A DNA stretch of 64,000 nt, from positions 1 to 64,000 of the forward strand of contig NZ_BMQT01000008.1 of assembly GCF_014648255.1 (NCBI RefSeq), in the 5' to 3' direction. The DNA comes from Nocardioides albus. Its GTDB lineage: Bacteria > Actinomycetota > Actinomycetes > Propionibacteriales > Nocardioidaceae. Below the pieces are notes generated by a model. The model searched no databases. It was given only the letters and a program-made list of their open reading frames with translations, and had not been told where the DNA came from. Both the position numbers and the translations under genes were made by a program. Within the stretch, counting starts at the first letter, position 1, and every line of letters begins with the position of its first letter. Shown here piece by piece: positions 30,081 to 39,621 of this stretch.

Positions 30081-33080
30081 ATGGTGGCTGTGACGACGCT
30101 GAGGGTGCTGGACGAGGTCACCTGGGACGGTGAGCCGGTGGCCGGCGAGCGGATCAGGGCGCTGTTTCGCGCGCTGGTCGAGGCCGGCCCCCGGGGCGCC
30201 TCGGAGGACGCTCTGGTCGAGGAGATCTGGGGCCTCGACGACATCCCGGCCAACCCTGCCAAGGCGCTCCAGGTCGTGGTCTCCCGAGCGAGGTCGGCGA
30301 CGGATCCCGGTGCGATCGAACGTACGCCCCGGGGCTACCGCCTCGACCTCGAGGCCGGCGAGGTGGACGCCTGGTCGCTGCGGCCGCAGGCGTTGAGGCT
30401 GGCCGCCGAGAAGAGGTACGCCGAGGCGCTCCCGCTCCTCGAACGGCTCGAACGGCTCGACCCCGGCGAGGAGGTCACCGAGGCGCTCCTGCGGGCGGTC
30501 GCCGCGACCCACGGTGCGCCGGCGGCGCTCGAGCGCTTCGAGGCGTACCGGTCCGGGCTGGCCGAGGGGCTCGGTGTCGACCCGAGCCCGCGGCTGCGGG
30601 CCGTCCACGCCGAGCTGCTCGCCCGCGATCGCCCGGTGCGCTCGGGGCTGCGCCACGACGCCGACGCACTGATCGGCCGCGAGCAGGACACCGCCGAGAT
30701 CTCCGCCCTGCTGAAGAGCTCGCGGGTCGTCACGATCCTGGGGCCTGGCGGGCTGGGGAAGACCAGCCTGGCCCAGGTGATCGCTCGCGGCGCCGACCAG
30801 CCGGTGGTTCACTTCGTCGAGCTGGTCGGGGTGACCGCGCCCGACGATCTGGTCAGCGAGGTGGGTTCGGTCCTCGGCGTGCGTGACTCGGTCACTCGGC
30901 GCGACCGGCTCACCCCCGAGCAGCGGGCCGATGTGCGGTCGCGGATCGCGCACCAGCTCGATGGGCCGCCGACCCTGCTGGTGCTCGACAACTGCGAGCA
31001 CATCGTGGCGGCCGTCGCCGACCTGGCCGCCTTCCTGGTCGCCACGGCGGGCGACCTGACGGTCCTCACGACCTCCCGCAGCCCTCTCGCCATCGGCGCA
31101 GAGCGGGTCTACCCGCTCGGGCGGCTGGGGACGTACGACGGTCGCGAGCTGTTCCGGCGTCGCGCGGTCGCCGCCCGTCCAGGTGTCCACCTCGACGAGA
31201 CCGAGGTCGATGAGATCGTCACCCGGCTCGACGGACTTCCGCTGGCGATCGAGCTGGCCGCGGTGAAGGTACGCGCGATGTCGGTCGACGACATCTCCCG
31301 GAGACTGGAGAACCGGTTCGAGCTGCTGCGCGGCGGCGACCGCAACGCCCCCGATCGCCACCAGACCTTGATCGCGGTGATCGACTGGTCCTGGAACCTT
31401 CTCGCCGAGCGCGAGCGGCGAGCGATGCGCTGGCTCTCGGTCTTCCACGACGGGTTCACCCTCGCGGCGGCCGAGGCGATGCTCGGTGCCGACACCTTCG
31501 CCGCGATCGAGGAGCTCGTCGACCAGTCGCTGCTCACGGTCGTCGACGACGGCCGTGGCGGGGTCCGCTACCGGATGCTCGAGACCGTGCGGGAGTTCGG
31601 GCGCATGCACCTGGTCGATGCCGGTGAGGATGCCGCGGCCCGATCCGCGCAGCGGCGATGGGCGGTGGCGTTCGCGGACGCGAGCGCGGGCAGGATCTAC
31701 TCCGCGGAGCAGTTCGACGCGATGGACGAGCTGCGCGCGGAGGAGAACAACCTGGCCGACATCCTGCGTCAGGTCCTGACCGACGGCGAGACCGAGTCCG
31801 TGGTGCGCCTTTTCTGCGCGATGGGCGTCTTCTGGACCATCGCGGGCGAGCACCCGCGGGTGATCATGCTGGCCGGTGCGGTCACCGATCTGCTCGAGGA
31901 CTGGGAGCCGCCTGCCCAGACGGTGGAGAAGACCCGGCTGGTCCTGGCGCTGCTGCTCTTCGGTGCCGCGGTCACCGGTGGGTCCGATCTGGAGCGGCTC
32001 GGCAAGATCCTCGACCGGATCGGGGCCGACGCCGCGGACCCACAGCTGCGGGTGATGCTGCAGATCATGCAGACGATGTCGGGTGCCACAGGTGACCGGC
32101 CCGACCGGTCCCTGGAGGATGAGCTGTCCGAGCTGGTCCTCGACCCCGACCCGGACGTGCGGGCCCGTGCTCTCACCTTCCTCAGTCACGAGCGCGAGAA
32201 CCTCGGCGACGCCGAGGGCGCGGTCGCCGCGGGGATGGAGGCACTGCGCCTCGCGGGCACCGAGGGCGGCCCCTGGCCGCACGCGATGCTGCACGCGCAG
32301 CTCAGCGGTCTCTACGCCCAGCTCGGCCGTCTCTCCGAAGCCGCCCATCACGCGCGCGAGGCGATCCCGGTCCTGCGTCGGCTGGGCGCCGACGACGACC
32401 TCGTCCAGACCCACGCGATCGTGGTGACGTACGTCCTGGAGCAGGGCCGTCTCGACGAGGCCGCCGCCATGCTCGACGAGATCGAGCACGAGCAGTCCTG
32501 CGGTGGCTTCGGGTCCCGCGGCGCGATCCACGGCGCCCGGGCGCAGCTGCTGCTGGCGCAGGGAAGGACCGAGGAGGGGTTGGCGCTGCTGCGGGAGATG
32601 GTGGCGACGATGGGCGGGCTGCCGTTCCCCGGCTACAACCAGGACCCGGACCTGATGCCGTGGCGGGTCGCTGCCGAGGCGGTCACGCTGGTGGCCTGCG
32701 TGCGCCATGGCGCAGCCCCCGACGGCGACGATCTCTTCGACGTCCTGATGGCCAAGGCGCCGTCGCTGGTCGCCGAGGAACGTCAGTCGCAGGACTATCC
32801 CGTCACCGGCATGGCGTTCCTCGCGATCGGCCTGACCGGGCTGTTGCGTGAGGTGTTGCCGTCGGAGGACTCGGTACGCCTCCTAGTGCTCGCCGACCGG
32901 TTCGGCTATGCCCGGTCATCGCTCGACATGCGCTGGACCCTTGTCGTGGAGGATGCCGAGCGGCTCGCGCCCGGGGTGCTGGCCCGGATCCAGACGGAGT
33001 ACGCCGAACGCCGCGGGCCCGCCCTGATGGACGAGGCCCGCGGCGTGGTCGCTCGGTTGAGCGGATCGATGCGGGGCTAG
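30081..33080 (+). CDS. AfsR-like BTAD/NB-ARC/TPR transcriptional regulator
   Basis: A 999-residue regulator. Residues 1-90 form an OmpR-type winged helix, residues 95-190 a bacterial transcriptional activation domain (BTAD), and about 195-480 an NB-ARC ATPase with P-loop GPGGLGKT at 221-228 and LLVLDNCEH as Walker B. The C-terminal half has helical TPR-like repeats. Large SARP/AfsR-type proteins activate secondary metabolism or transport genes by binding phased direct repeats. I use ATG 30081; GTG 30084 and 30090 are alternatives. Its stop overlaps the stop of the convergent DrrB-like gene by four bases, and candidate phased repeats lie before drrA. Confidence 0.85.
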   Translation: MVAVTTLRVLDEVTWDGEPVAGERIRALFRALVEAGPRGASEDALVEEIWGLDDIPANPAKALQVVVSRARSATDPGAIERTPRGYRLDLEAGEVDAWSLRPQALRLAAEKRYAEALPLLERLERLDPGEEVTEALLRAVAATHGAPAALERFEAYRSGLAEGLGVDPSPRLRAVHAELLARDRPVRSGLRHDADALIGREQDTAEISALLKSSRVVTILGPGGLGKTSLAQVIARGADQPVVHFVELVGVTAPDDLVSEVGSVLGVRDSVTRRDRLTPEQRADVRSRIAHQLDGPPTLLVLDNCEHIVAAVADLAAFLVATAGDLTVLTTSRSPLAIGAERVYPLGRLGTYDGRELFRRRAVAARPGVHLDETEVDEIVTRLDGLPLAIELAAVKVRAMSVDDISRRLENRFELLRGGDRNAPDRHQTLIAVIDWSWNLLAERERRAMRWLSVFHDGFTLAAAEAMLGADTFAAIEELVDQSLLTVVDDGRGGVRYRMLETVREFGRMHLVDAGEDAAARSAQRRWAVAFADASAGRIYSAEQFDAMDELRAEENNLADILRQVLTDGETESVVRLFCAMGVFWTIAGEHPRVIMLAGAVTDLLEDWEPPAQTVEKTRLVLALLLFGAAVTGGSDLERLGKILDRIGADAADPQLRVMLQIMQTMSGATGDRPDRSLEDELSELVLDPDPDVRARALTFLSHERENLGDAEGAVAAGMEALRLAGTEGGPWPHAMLHAQLSGLYAQLGRLSEAAHHAREAIPVLRRLGADDDLVQTHAIVVTYVLEQGRLDEAAAMLDEIEHEQSCGGFGSRGAIHGARAQLLLAQGRTEEGLALLREMVATMGGLPFPGYNQDPDLMPWRVAAEAVTLVACVRHGAAPDGDDLFDVLMAKAPSLVAEERQSQDYPVTGMAFLAIGLTGLLREVLPSEDSVRLLVLADRFGYARSSLDMRWTLVVEDAERLAPGVLARIQTEYAERRGPALMDEARGVVARLSGSMRG

Positions 33081-33895
33081 AGCTTCTTGCTGTAGGACCA
33101 CACCGAGAGCGGCGCGAAGATCGCGACGACCGCGGCGCACCCGACGAGCGCCCAGACGACGCTCATGGTGACCTCCCCGGCGTTCATCAGGTCGCGGGTG
33201 GCATTGATGACCAGGGTGACCGGGTTGACGTCGACGAAGTGCTGCAGCCAGTCCGGCATGGTCTCCTTCGGCACGAAGGCGGGGGAGAGGAAGGTCAGCG
33301 GGAACATGATCATCATGCCCAGGCCCTGGACCCCGCCCGCGGTCTTCATGACCGTGCCGAGCCAGGTGAAGATCCAGCTCAGCGACCAGCCGGCGAAAAT
33401 GGTCAGCGCCCAGCCGGCGAGCACGCCGCCGACGCCACCACCGGGCCGGTAGCCCATCAGCAGGCCGACCACGATCGTCAGCGTCGCGGCGATCCCGTAA
33501 CGGAGCAGATCGGCGACCGCCGGACCGGCCAGCGGTGCGATCCGGGCGATCGGGAGTGCCTTGAACCGGTCGAAGACACCCTTGTCCATGTCCTCGCGCA
33601 GCTGGGTGCCGCGAGCCATCGAGGCGGTCAGTGCGGTCTGGGCCAGGATGCCGGTGATGATGGTCGGCAGGTACGACTGCACGTCACCGGAGATCGCGCC
33701 GCCGAAGATGTAGGCGAACATCGCGGTGAACAGCAGTGGCTGGATCGTCACGTCGAAGAACTGCTCGGGGTTGCGCATCATCTTGATGTACGCCCGGCGG
33801 GCCATGGTCAGCGTCTGGCTGATCGTCTCGCCCACACTCGGGTGTGCCCTGAGCGGACGGTCGGCAACGGCGTACGTGGAGATCAGTGCAGCCAT
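33077..33895 (-). CDS. ABC-2 type permease, DrrB-like
   Basis: A 272-residue membrane subunit with six hydrophobic helices and the ABC-2 membrane fold, in the daunorubicin-resistance DrrB group. Features include the amphipathic N-terminal segment (TLTMARRAYIKMMRNPEQFF), AYIFGGAISGDVQSYLPTI and a NPVTLVINATRDLMNAG loop before the last helix. It exports a hydrophobic compound with the DrrA-like ATPase encoded one base upstream. The substrate is not identifiable. Confidence 0.88.
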   Translation of the reverse strand: MAALISTYAVADRPLRAHPSVGETISQTLTMARRAYIKMMRNPEQFFDVTIQPLLFTAMFAYIFGGAISGDVQSYLPTIITGILAQTALTASMARGTQLREDMDKGVFDRFKALPIARIAPLAGPAVADLLRYGIAATLTIVVGLLMGYRPGGGVGGVLAGWALTIFAGWSLSWIFTWLGTVMKTAGGVQGLGMMIMFPLTFLSPAFVPKETMPDWLQHFVDVNPVTLVINATRDLMNAGEVTMSVVWALVGCAAVVAIFAPLSVWSYSKKL

Positions 33896-33896
33896 C

Positions 33897-34901
33897 TCAG
33901 GCCACCTCCTCGGTGTGGATGTTGCGGTCGGTCTGCTCGGGGTTCTCGGCGCTCTCGGTGCCGTGGCCGGTCAGCGCGAGGAAGACCTCGTCGAGGGTCG
34001 GCTGCTGGACGTTGGCGGTGGTGATCGAGATGTCGGCGTGGCGAAGGCCGATGAGCACGTCGGCAGCTCGGTCGGCGTCGGCCAGCGGCACGTTGACGCC
34101 CCCGGCCTCGGGAGTGAGCACCGGGCGGTCGCCGGTCACCTTCTCGACCACGGCGGCGGCCGCGGCAATCTGGGACTTGTCGCTCAGCCGCAGGTGGAGG
34201 GTGGAGCTGCCGACGGAGGTCTTGAGCTGCTCCGAGGTGCCCTCGGCGACCTTGACGCCACGGTCGATGACCGCGATCCGGTCGGCGAGCTGGTCGGCCT
34301 CGTCGAGATACTGCGTGGTCAGCAGGACGGTGGAACCGCCGGCGACCAGCGTACGGATGGTGTCCCACATCTGGCCGCGGGTGCGTGGGTCCAGGCCGGT
34401 GGTCGGCTCGTCGAGGAAGATGAGCGGCGGGCGGGACAGGAGCGAGGCGGCGAGGTCGAGGCGCCGGCGCATACCGCCGGAGAACTTCGAGATCTGGCGC
34501 TTGGCGGCCTCCTCGAGCCCGAAGGACTCCAGAAGCTCCTCCGAGGCTGCTCGGGCGGCCTTGCCGGACATGCCCAGGAGGCGGCCGAAGAGAACGAGGT
34601 TCTCGGTGGCGGTGAGGTTCTCGTCGACGGAGGCGTACTGTCCCGTGACGCCGACGAGCTGACGCACCTGATGGGGGTACGCCTTGACGTCGACCCCGAA
34701 GATCTCCGCCGAGCCGGCATCGATCGAGAGCAGGGTGGCGAGCATCTTGAGCGTCGTGGTCTTGCCGGCGCCGTTGGGGCCCAGCACACCGAAGACCTCG
34801 CCGCGGCGGATCTCGAGATCGATCCCGTCGACCGCGGTGAAGTCGCCGAAGGTCTTGACCAGACCTGAGGCCGATACGGCCAGTTCGGAGTTGGTTGTCA
34901 T
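33897..34901 (-). CDS. ABC exporter ATPase, DrrA-like
   Basis: A 334-residue ATPase of the daunorubicin-resistance family. Walker A is GPNGAGKTTTLKML, the signature KFSGGMRRRLDLAASL, Walker B LIFLDEPTTGLDP, and the switch LLTTQYLDEAD. A roughly 90-residue C-terminal extension ending in TLDEVFLALTG is typical of DrrA. It pairs with the permease encoded immediately downstream. Four phased GGTTTCA repeats lie between it and the LOG gene; they may bind the AfsR-like regulator. Confidence 0.92.
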   Translation of the reverse strand: MTTNSELAVSASGLVKTFGDFTAVDGIDLEIRRGEVFGVLGPNGAGKTTTLKMLATLLSIDAGSAEIFGVDVKAYPHQVRQLVGVTGQYASVDENLTATENLVLFGRLLGMSGKAARAASEELLESFGLEEAAKRQISKFSGGMRRRLDLAASLLSRPPLIFLDEPTTGLDPRTRGQMWDTIRTLVAGGSTVLLTTQYLDEADQLADRIAVIDRGVKVAEGTSEQLKTSVGSSTLHLRLSDKSQIAAAAAVVEKVTGDRPVLTPEAGGVNVPLADADRAADVLIGLRHADISITTANVQQPTLDEVFLALTGHGTESAENPEQTDRNIHTEEVA

Positions 34902-34922
34902 GCTCCCAGGGTGTGGGGAGCC

Positions 34923-34982
34923 GGTTTCAGGGCGCCTTCACCGTGGTTTCACGACGGGTCGGCCGGTTTCAGCCTGGTTTCA
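34923..34982 (-). promoter_or_regulatory. Four phased heptamer repeats before drrA
   Basis: GGTTTCA (TGAAACC on the transcribed strand) starts at 34923, 34945, 34965 and 34976, with spacings of 22, 20 and 11 bases. Heptamers repeated at 11- or 22-bp steps are the known architecture of SARP and PhoP/AfsR binding sites in streptomycetes. The last copy overlaps the stop codon of the LOG gene (34980-34982). Confidence 0.55.
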
Positions 34983-35534
34983 GCGGGCCGCGTCGAGGCG
35001 GGCGAGGACGTCGTCGAGGTCGTCGCCGACCACGAGCGACTCCGCGGGGGAGCCGTGCAGGAAGCCCGCCGCGGCGATGCGCTCCATCATCTCCACGAGC
35101 GGGTCCCAGAAGCCGTTGATGTTGAGCAGGCCGACGGGCTTGCCGTGCAACGACAGGGTCTGCCACGTCCAGACCTCGAAGAGCTCCTCGAGGGTTCCGA
35201 TCCCTCCTGGGAGGGCGAGGAACGCCTCGGCACGCTCGGCCATGAGGGCCTTGCGTTCGTGCATCGTGTCGACCACGAGCGTCTGCATCCCGGGCGCGCC
35301 TTCGACGCGACCCCACTCGCGCTCGACCATGAACCGTGGGATCACGCCGAAGATCTTGCCGTTGCCGTCGATCGCACCCTGGGAGATCTGGCCCATCAGG
35401 CCGCCCCCGCCGGCTCCGTAGACCAGCTCGATCCCGCGCTCTGCGAGGCCCTTGCCGACCTCGTAGGCGCTGGTCGAGAGCGCGGGATCGTTGCCGTCGC
35501 GGGACCCGAGGAAGACCGCCAGGTGCTTGATCAT
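34980..35534 (-). CDS. LOG-family nucleotide 5'-monophosphate phosphoribohydrolase
   Basis: A 184-residue Rossmann-fold protein of the LOG family, which releases a free base from nucleoside 5'-monophosphates (cytokinin activation in plants). The diagnostic motif PGGIGTLEE is present, as is the upstream GAGGGGLMGQISQGA. Bacterial members probably act in nucleotide salvage or cytokinin-like metabolism. The start is ATG 35534. The gene ends 78 bases before drrA on the same strand, so the two may be co-transcribed. Confidence 0.88.
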   Translation of the reverse strand: MIKHLAVFLGSRDGNDPALSTSAYEVGKGLAERGIELVYGAGGGGLMGQISQGAIDGNGKIFGVIPRFMVEREWGRVEGAPGMQTLVVDTMHERKALMAERAEAFLALPGGIGTLEELFEVWTWQTLSLHGKPVGLLNINGFWDPLVEMMERIAAAGFLHGSPAESLVVGDDLDDVLARLDAAR

Positions 35535-35544
35535 GCGGCGAAGA

Positions 35545-36375
35545 TTAGTCGTCGTTGATCGGCTGGTTGGTCAACGCGCGGAAGCGGTCGTAGATGTCCT
35601 TGTCGCCGGTGACGCGGATGTCGGCGTCGTCACGGCGGCGCCAGAGCCAGGCGTCCAGGTCCGCTGCCGTGCCCTCGACGACGACGTCCGGCTCGGTGCC
35701 GGCTGGGATCTCCTCATGGGAGACGACGCTCAGGTCGGGCTCGTCCTCGAGGCGATCACCATTGGGACGGGTGCCGGAGATGAGTCCGAGCTGGACCCAG
35801 GTCTGGGTGTCGGTATCGACGGCATCGACACGCACGTAGTGGTCGCCGCCCGCGAAGGTCGCCCAGTCGGGCTTGCCGCCGTACATGATGTCGAGGATCT
35901 CGTCGATCCCGTCGGCGGCCAGGGCCGGGTCGAGGGGCGTCACTGCGCCGGCGGTGAGCTCGGCGTCGAGGCGGTGGATGAGGATCTCGTGGGCCTGGCG
36001 GCGATAGGTGAAACCTGCGGTCTGGTCGTTCGACCACGACCAGGCGGCTTCCTCGGGCGCAGTCTGCTCGAGGGTCTTGATGAACCTGGCGTTGATCTCG
36101 TCGAAGTGGGCGAGAAGATCGTCGTACGTCGCGTCGGCGGGCTTCTCCCGCTCCGTGTAGGTCTCGTCGGTCGGCTTGGCGGGCCGGGTCTCGAGGATGA
36201 AGGTCCAGAAGTGCTGCACCACCCCAGAGACGTGCCACAGCAGGTCGGTGGCGGTCCACTCCGGAGCAGTCGGGACGGGTGCGGTGGGGTCGGTGTCTGC
36301 GAGCACGGCACGGAAGCGCGCCGACTCCGACCGGATGTGGTCGAGGTAGGCGGCGGGGGTGAGGCGGGTTGTCAT
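35545..36375 (-). CDS. Mycothiol-type maleylpyruvate isomerase/DinB-like protein
   Basis: A 276-residue protein resembling the maleylpyruvate isomerase N-terminal family. The DinB-like four-helix bundle (about 1-160) contains TPAEWTATDLLWHVSGVVQHF with a metal-type His, and EILIHRLDAELTAG with a second. A C-terminal SCP2/MDMPI-like domain follows. Such proteins use mycothiol as cofactor in actinobacteria, but most members have no defined substrate. The next gene on this strand, the LOG protein, begins ten bases after its stop. Confidence 0.8.
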   Translation of the reverse strand: MTTRLTPAAYLDHIRSESARFRAVLADTDPTAPVPTAPEWTATDLLWHVSGVVQHFWTFILETRPAKPTDETYTEREKPADATYDDLLAHFDEINARFIKTLEQTAPEEAAWSWSNDQTAGFTYRRQAHEILIHRLDAELTAGAVTPLDPALAADGIDEILDIMYGGKPDWATFAGGDHYVRVDAVDTDTQTWVQLGLISGTRPNGDRLEDEPDLSVVSHEEIPAGTEPDVVVEGTAADLDAWLWRRRDDADIRVTGDKDIYDRFRALTNQPINDD

Positions 36376-36418
36376 GGAGCGAAGACTAGGCGCCCGCGTC
36401 TCAATCGCCGAACGGATT

Positions 36419-36458
36419 TTGCGACATACATGCAGGAGAGCGTATGGTCATACACATG
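36419..36458 (+). promoter_or_regulatory. argC promoter with possible ArgR-binding half-sites
   Basis: The -35 box TTGCGA (36419-36424) and -10 box TATGGT (36443-36448) are 18 bases apart, and ATG 36456 follows after seven bases. The region carries CATAC, GTATG and CATAC half-sites (about 36425, 36442, 36449), forming inverted repeats over the -10 box. Repression by the operon's own ArgR is likely; the match to a defined ARG box is not verified. Confidence 0.55.
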
Positions 36459-37487
36459 ACGAAGAAGCGCGTCGCCGTCGCCGGTGCCAGTGGATATGCC
36501 GGAGGTGAGCTGCTCAGGCTGCTGCTGGCCCACCCCGAGGTGGAGATCGGTGCCCTGACCGCCGCCTCCAGCGCGGGCAAGACCCTGGGGAGCCTCCAGC
36601 CTCACCTGATCCCGCTCGCCGACCGAGTGCTGGAGCCCACCAACGCCGAGACCCTGGCCGGTCACGACGTCGTCTTCCTGGCGCTGCCGCACGGCGAGTC
36701 CGGGCCGATCGCGGCTGGTCTGCCAGACGACGTGGTCGTGATCGACTGCGGCGCCGACTACCGGCTCGCCGACGCTGAGACCTGGACGAAGTTCTACGGC
36801 ACCGACCACGCCGGCACCTGGCCCTACGGGCTTCCCGAGCTCCCTGGTCAGCGTGAGGCCCTCTCGGCAGCCAAGCGGATCGCGGTGCCGGGCTGCTTCC
36901 CGACCGTCTCCACGCTTGCTCTCGCCCCGGCGGTGGAGGCCGGCATCGTCGAGCCCGAGGTCGTCGTGGTCGCCGCCACCGGCACCAGCGGCGCGGGCAA
37001 GTCGTCCAAGCCGCACCTGATCGGTGCCGAGGTGATGGGCAACGTCAGCGCCTACGGCGTCGGCGGCGGCCACCGGCACACGCCCGAGATCGTCCAGAAC
37101 CTCTCCGCACTGGTCGAGGGCGGGGTCTCGGTCTCGTTCACGCCGGTGCTGGTGCCGATGCCGCGCGGCATCCTGGCGACCTGCTCGGCCAAGCTCGCCG
37201 GCAGCGTGAGCGCGACCGATGCGCGGGCGGTCTACGAGAAGGCGTACGCGGACGAGCCCTTCGTCCACCTGCTTCCCGAGGGTCAGTGGCCCCAGACCCA
37301 GGCCGTGCTCGGTTCGAACGCCGTCCACCTGCAGGTGACCGTCGACGAGGCCGCCGGACGGCTGGTTGTCGTCGGTGCCGAGGACAACCTCGCCAAGGGC
37401 ACCGCCGGGGGAGCGATCCAGTGCATGAACCTCGCGCTCGGTCTCGAGGAGACCACGGGGCTGAGCACGGTGGGAGTGGCACCGTGA
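36456..37487 (+). CDS. argC: N-acetyl-gamma-glutamyl-phosphate reductase
   Basis: NADPH-dependent reductase for the third step of arginine synthesis, 343 residues. The N-terminal dinucleotide motif is VAGASGYAGGELLRLLL. The catalytic cysteine lies in VPGCFPT, with GTSGAGKS and GGGHRHTPE following. I favour ATG 36456, where a TATGGT -10 box predicts a leaderless message. ATG 36444, with AGGAG upstream, would add four residues and is possible. It heads argC-B-D-F-R-G-H; argJ, often next in actinobacteria, is absent. Confidence 0.95.
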   Translation: MTKKRVAVAGASGYAGGELLRLLLAHPEVEIGALTAASSAGKTLGSLQPHLIPLADRVLEPTNAETLAGHDVVFLALPHGESGPIAAGLPDDVVVIDCGADYRLADAETWTKFYGTDHAGTWPYGLPELPGQREALSAAKRIAVPGCFPTVSTLALAPAVEAGIVEPEVVVVAATGTSGAGKSSKPHLIGAEVMGNVSAYGVGGGHRHTPEIVQNLSALVEGGVSVSFTPVLVPMPRGILATCSAKLAGSVSATDARAVYEKAYADEPFVHLLPEGQWPQTQAVLGSNAVHLQVTVDEAAGRLVVVGAEDNLAKGTAGGAIQCMNLALGLEETTGLSTVGVAP

Positions 37488-38428
37488 ATTTTGAGCTCGA
37501 GACCGTTGCCCACGAGCCCGGTAGGCCCGATCCTGCCAAGGCCCGCACCCTCGCCGGCGCGCTGCCATGGCTGAAGGAGTACCACGGCAAGATCGTCGTG
37601 GTGAAGTACGGCGGCAACGCCATGACCGACGACAAGCTGAAGCGTGCCTTCGCCGAGGACATCGCCTTCATGCGGTTCGCCGGTTTCAAGCCGGTCGTCG
37701 TGCACGGTGGTGGCCCGCAGATCTCCGCCATGCTCGACCGGCTCGGCATCGAGTCCGAGTTCCGCGGCGGGCTGCGGGTGACCACACCGGAGGCGATGGA
37801 CGTCGTCCGCATGGTCCTGGTCGGCCAGGTCCAGCGTGAGCTCGTCGGACTGATCAACGAGCACGGACCGCTGGCCGTCGGGCTCTCCGGCGAGGACGCC
37901 GGGCTGTTCACCGCCGAGCCGGCCAGCACCGTGATAGACGGTGAGGAGGTCGACCTCGGCCAGGTCGGCGAGGTCGTCGACGTGCGCCCCGAGTCCGTGC
38001 TCGACATCATCGAGGCCGGCCGGATCCCGGTGGTCTCCAGCGTCGCCCCCGACGCGGACGGGGCGATCTACAATGTCAACGCCGACCGCGCCGCCTCGGC
38101 GCTCGCGGTCGCCCTCGAGGCAGAGAAGCTGCTGGTGCTCACCGACGTCGAAGGCCTCTACCTCGACTGGCCGGACCCCGAGGAGGTCATCGGCGAGATC
38201 AGCCCTGAGGCGCTGGAGGGCATCCTGCCCGACCTCGCCAGCGGGATGATCCCGAAGATGAGCGCCTGCCTCGAGGCGGTCAAGGGCGGCGTCGAGCGCG
38301 CCACCGTCGTCGACGGCCGCGAGGAGCACGCCGTGCTCCTTGAGCTGTTCACCGCCGAGGGAGTCGGCACCCAGGTGCTCCCCGGCGTCACCACCAAGAC
38401 CCGCAAGGCAAGGGAGCTGGACCGATGA
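37484..38428 (+). CDS. argB: Acetylglutamate kinase
   Basis: Phosphorylates N-acetylglutamate with ATP, the second step of arginine synthesis; 314 residues. Family segments are IVVVKYGGNAM (phosphate loop), VVVHGGGPQIS and YNVNADRAASALA, and the lysine-containing GMIPKMSACLEAVKGG near the end. The N-terminal helix before the kinase core is the part that forms arginine-sensitive hexamers in feedback-inhibited forms. GTG 37484 overlaps the argC stop. Confidence 0.96.
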   Translation: MNFELETVAHEPGRPDPAKARTLAGALPWLKEYHGKIVVVKYGGNAMTDDKLKRAFAEDIAFMRFAGFKPVVVHGGGPQISAMLDRLGIESEFRGGLRVTTPEAMDVVRMVLVGQVQRELVGLINEHGPLAVGLSGEDAGLFTAEPASTVIDGEEVDLGQVGEVVDVRPESVLDIIEAGRIPVVSSVAPDADGAIYNVNADRAASALAVALEAEKLLVLTDVEGLYLDWPDPEEVIGEISPEALEGILPDLASGMIPKMSACLEAVKGGVERATVVDGREEHAVLLELFTAEGVGTQVLPGVTTKTRKARELDR

Positions 38429-39621
38429 GCACCACGGCGTCGAATACGTACGGAGCGCGCTACGCCGGCGCGCTGATGAACACCTTCGGCGCCCCCAAGC
38501 TGGTCCTCACCCGAGGTCAGGGTGCCCACGTGTGGGACGAGAACGGCAAGGAGTACGTCGATCTGCTGGCCGGCATCGCGGTCAACGCCCTCGGTCACGC
38601 CCACCCGGCGCTCGTCTCCGCGGTGACCGCACAGATGGAGTCCCTCGGCCACATCTCCAACTTCTTCACCTCACACCCCCAGGTCGAGCTCGCCGAGGCG
38701 CTGCTCGCCCGGGTTCCCGGAGGCGAGACCGGACGGGTGTTCTTCACCAACTCCGGCACCGAGGCCAACGAGGCGGGCTTCAAGCTGACCCGGCGCACCG
38801 GGCGGACGCACATCGTGGCTGTCCAGGGCGCCTTCCACGGCCGCTCGATGGGCGCCCTGGCACTGACCGCCAAGGAGGCCTACCGGGCCCCGTTCGAGCC
38901 GCTGCCGGGCGAGGTCACCTTCGTCCCCTACGGCGACGCCGAGGCGCTGGCCGCGGCGGTCACCGACGAGACCGCGGCGATCATCCTGGAGCCGATCCAG
39001 GGCGAGGCCGGCGTCATTGTGCCGCCCGCCGACTACCTGGCGGCGGCGCGGGCAGTGGCCGACGAGCACGGCGCCCTGCTCTGGCTCGACGAGATCCAGT
39101 CCGGCCTCGGCCGCACGGGTCGCTGGTTCGCCCACGAGACCTCCGGCATCACCGCCGACATCGTCACCCTCGCCAAGGGCCTCGGTGGCGGCTTCCCGAT
39201 CGGTGCCTGCATCGGTCTGGGCCGGGCCGCGACGCTCTTCGAGCCCGGCAACCACGGCACCACCTTCGGTGGCAACCCGGTCGCCTGCGCGGCGGGCATC
39301 GCGGTGATCAACACCATCGAGGCCGACGGGCTCCTCGAGCACGTCACCGTGCTCGGCCAGAAGCTGCGCGACGGCCTCGCCGCCGACCCGCGGGTCGCCA
39401 GGGTCGACGGAGATGGCCTCTTCATCGGAGTGGTCCTCGCCGGTCTCGACTCGGGCGCTGTCGCCGCGGCCGCCCTCGAGGCGGGCTTCATCCTCAACAA
39501 CGCCACGCCCGAGCGGATCCGGATCGTGCCGCCGCTCGTGCTCACCTCGGACGACGCGGAGAAGCTCCTGGCCGCCTGGCCGGCCATCCTCGACGCGGCC
39601 CAGGAAGCAGGGGCGAAGTGA
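38425..39621 (+). CDS. argD: Acetylornithine aminotransferase
   Basis: A 398-residue class III PLP aminotransferase that makes N-acetylornithine from the semialdehyde. Visible family features are FFTNSGTEANEAGFKL (cofactor loop), AFHGRSMGAL, LLWLDEIQSGLGRTG and the PLP lysine in TLAKGLGGGFPIGA. ATG 38425 overlaps the argB stop and the argF GTG overlaps its own stop, so translation is coupled along the operon. Confidence 0.96.
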   Translation: MSTTASNTYGARYAGALMNTFGAPKLVLTRGQGAHVWDENGKEYVDLLAGIAVNALGHAHPALVSAVTAQMESLGHISNFFTSHPQVELAEALLARVPGGETGRVFFTNSGTEANEAGFKLTRRTGRTHIVAVQGAFHGRSMGALALTAKEAYRAPFEPLPGEVTFVPYGDAEALAAAVTDETAAIILEPIQGEAGVIVPPADYLAAARAVADEHGALLWLDEIQSGLGRTGRWFAHETSGITADIVTLAKGLGGGFPIGACIGLGRAATLFEPGNHGTTFGGNPVACAAGIAVINTIEADGLLEHVTVLGQKLRDGLAADPRVARVDGDGLFIGVVLAGLDSGAVAAAALEAGFILNNATPERIRIVPPLVLTSDDAEKLLAAWPAILDAAQEAGAK

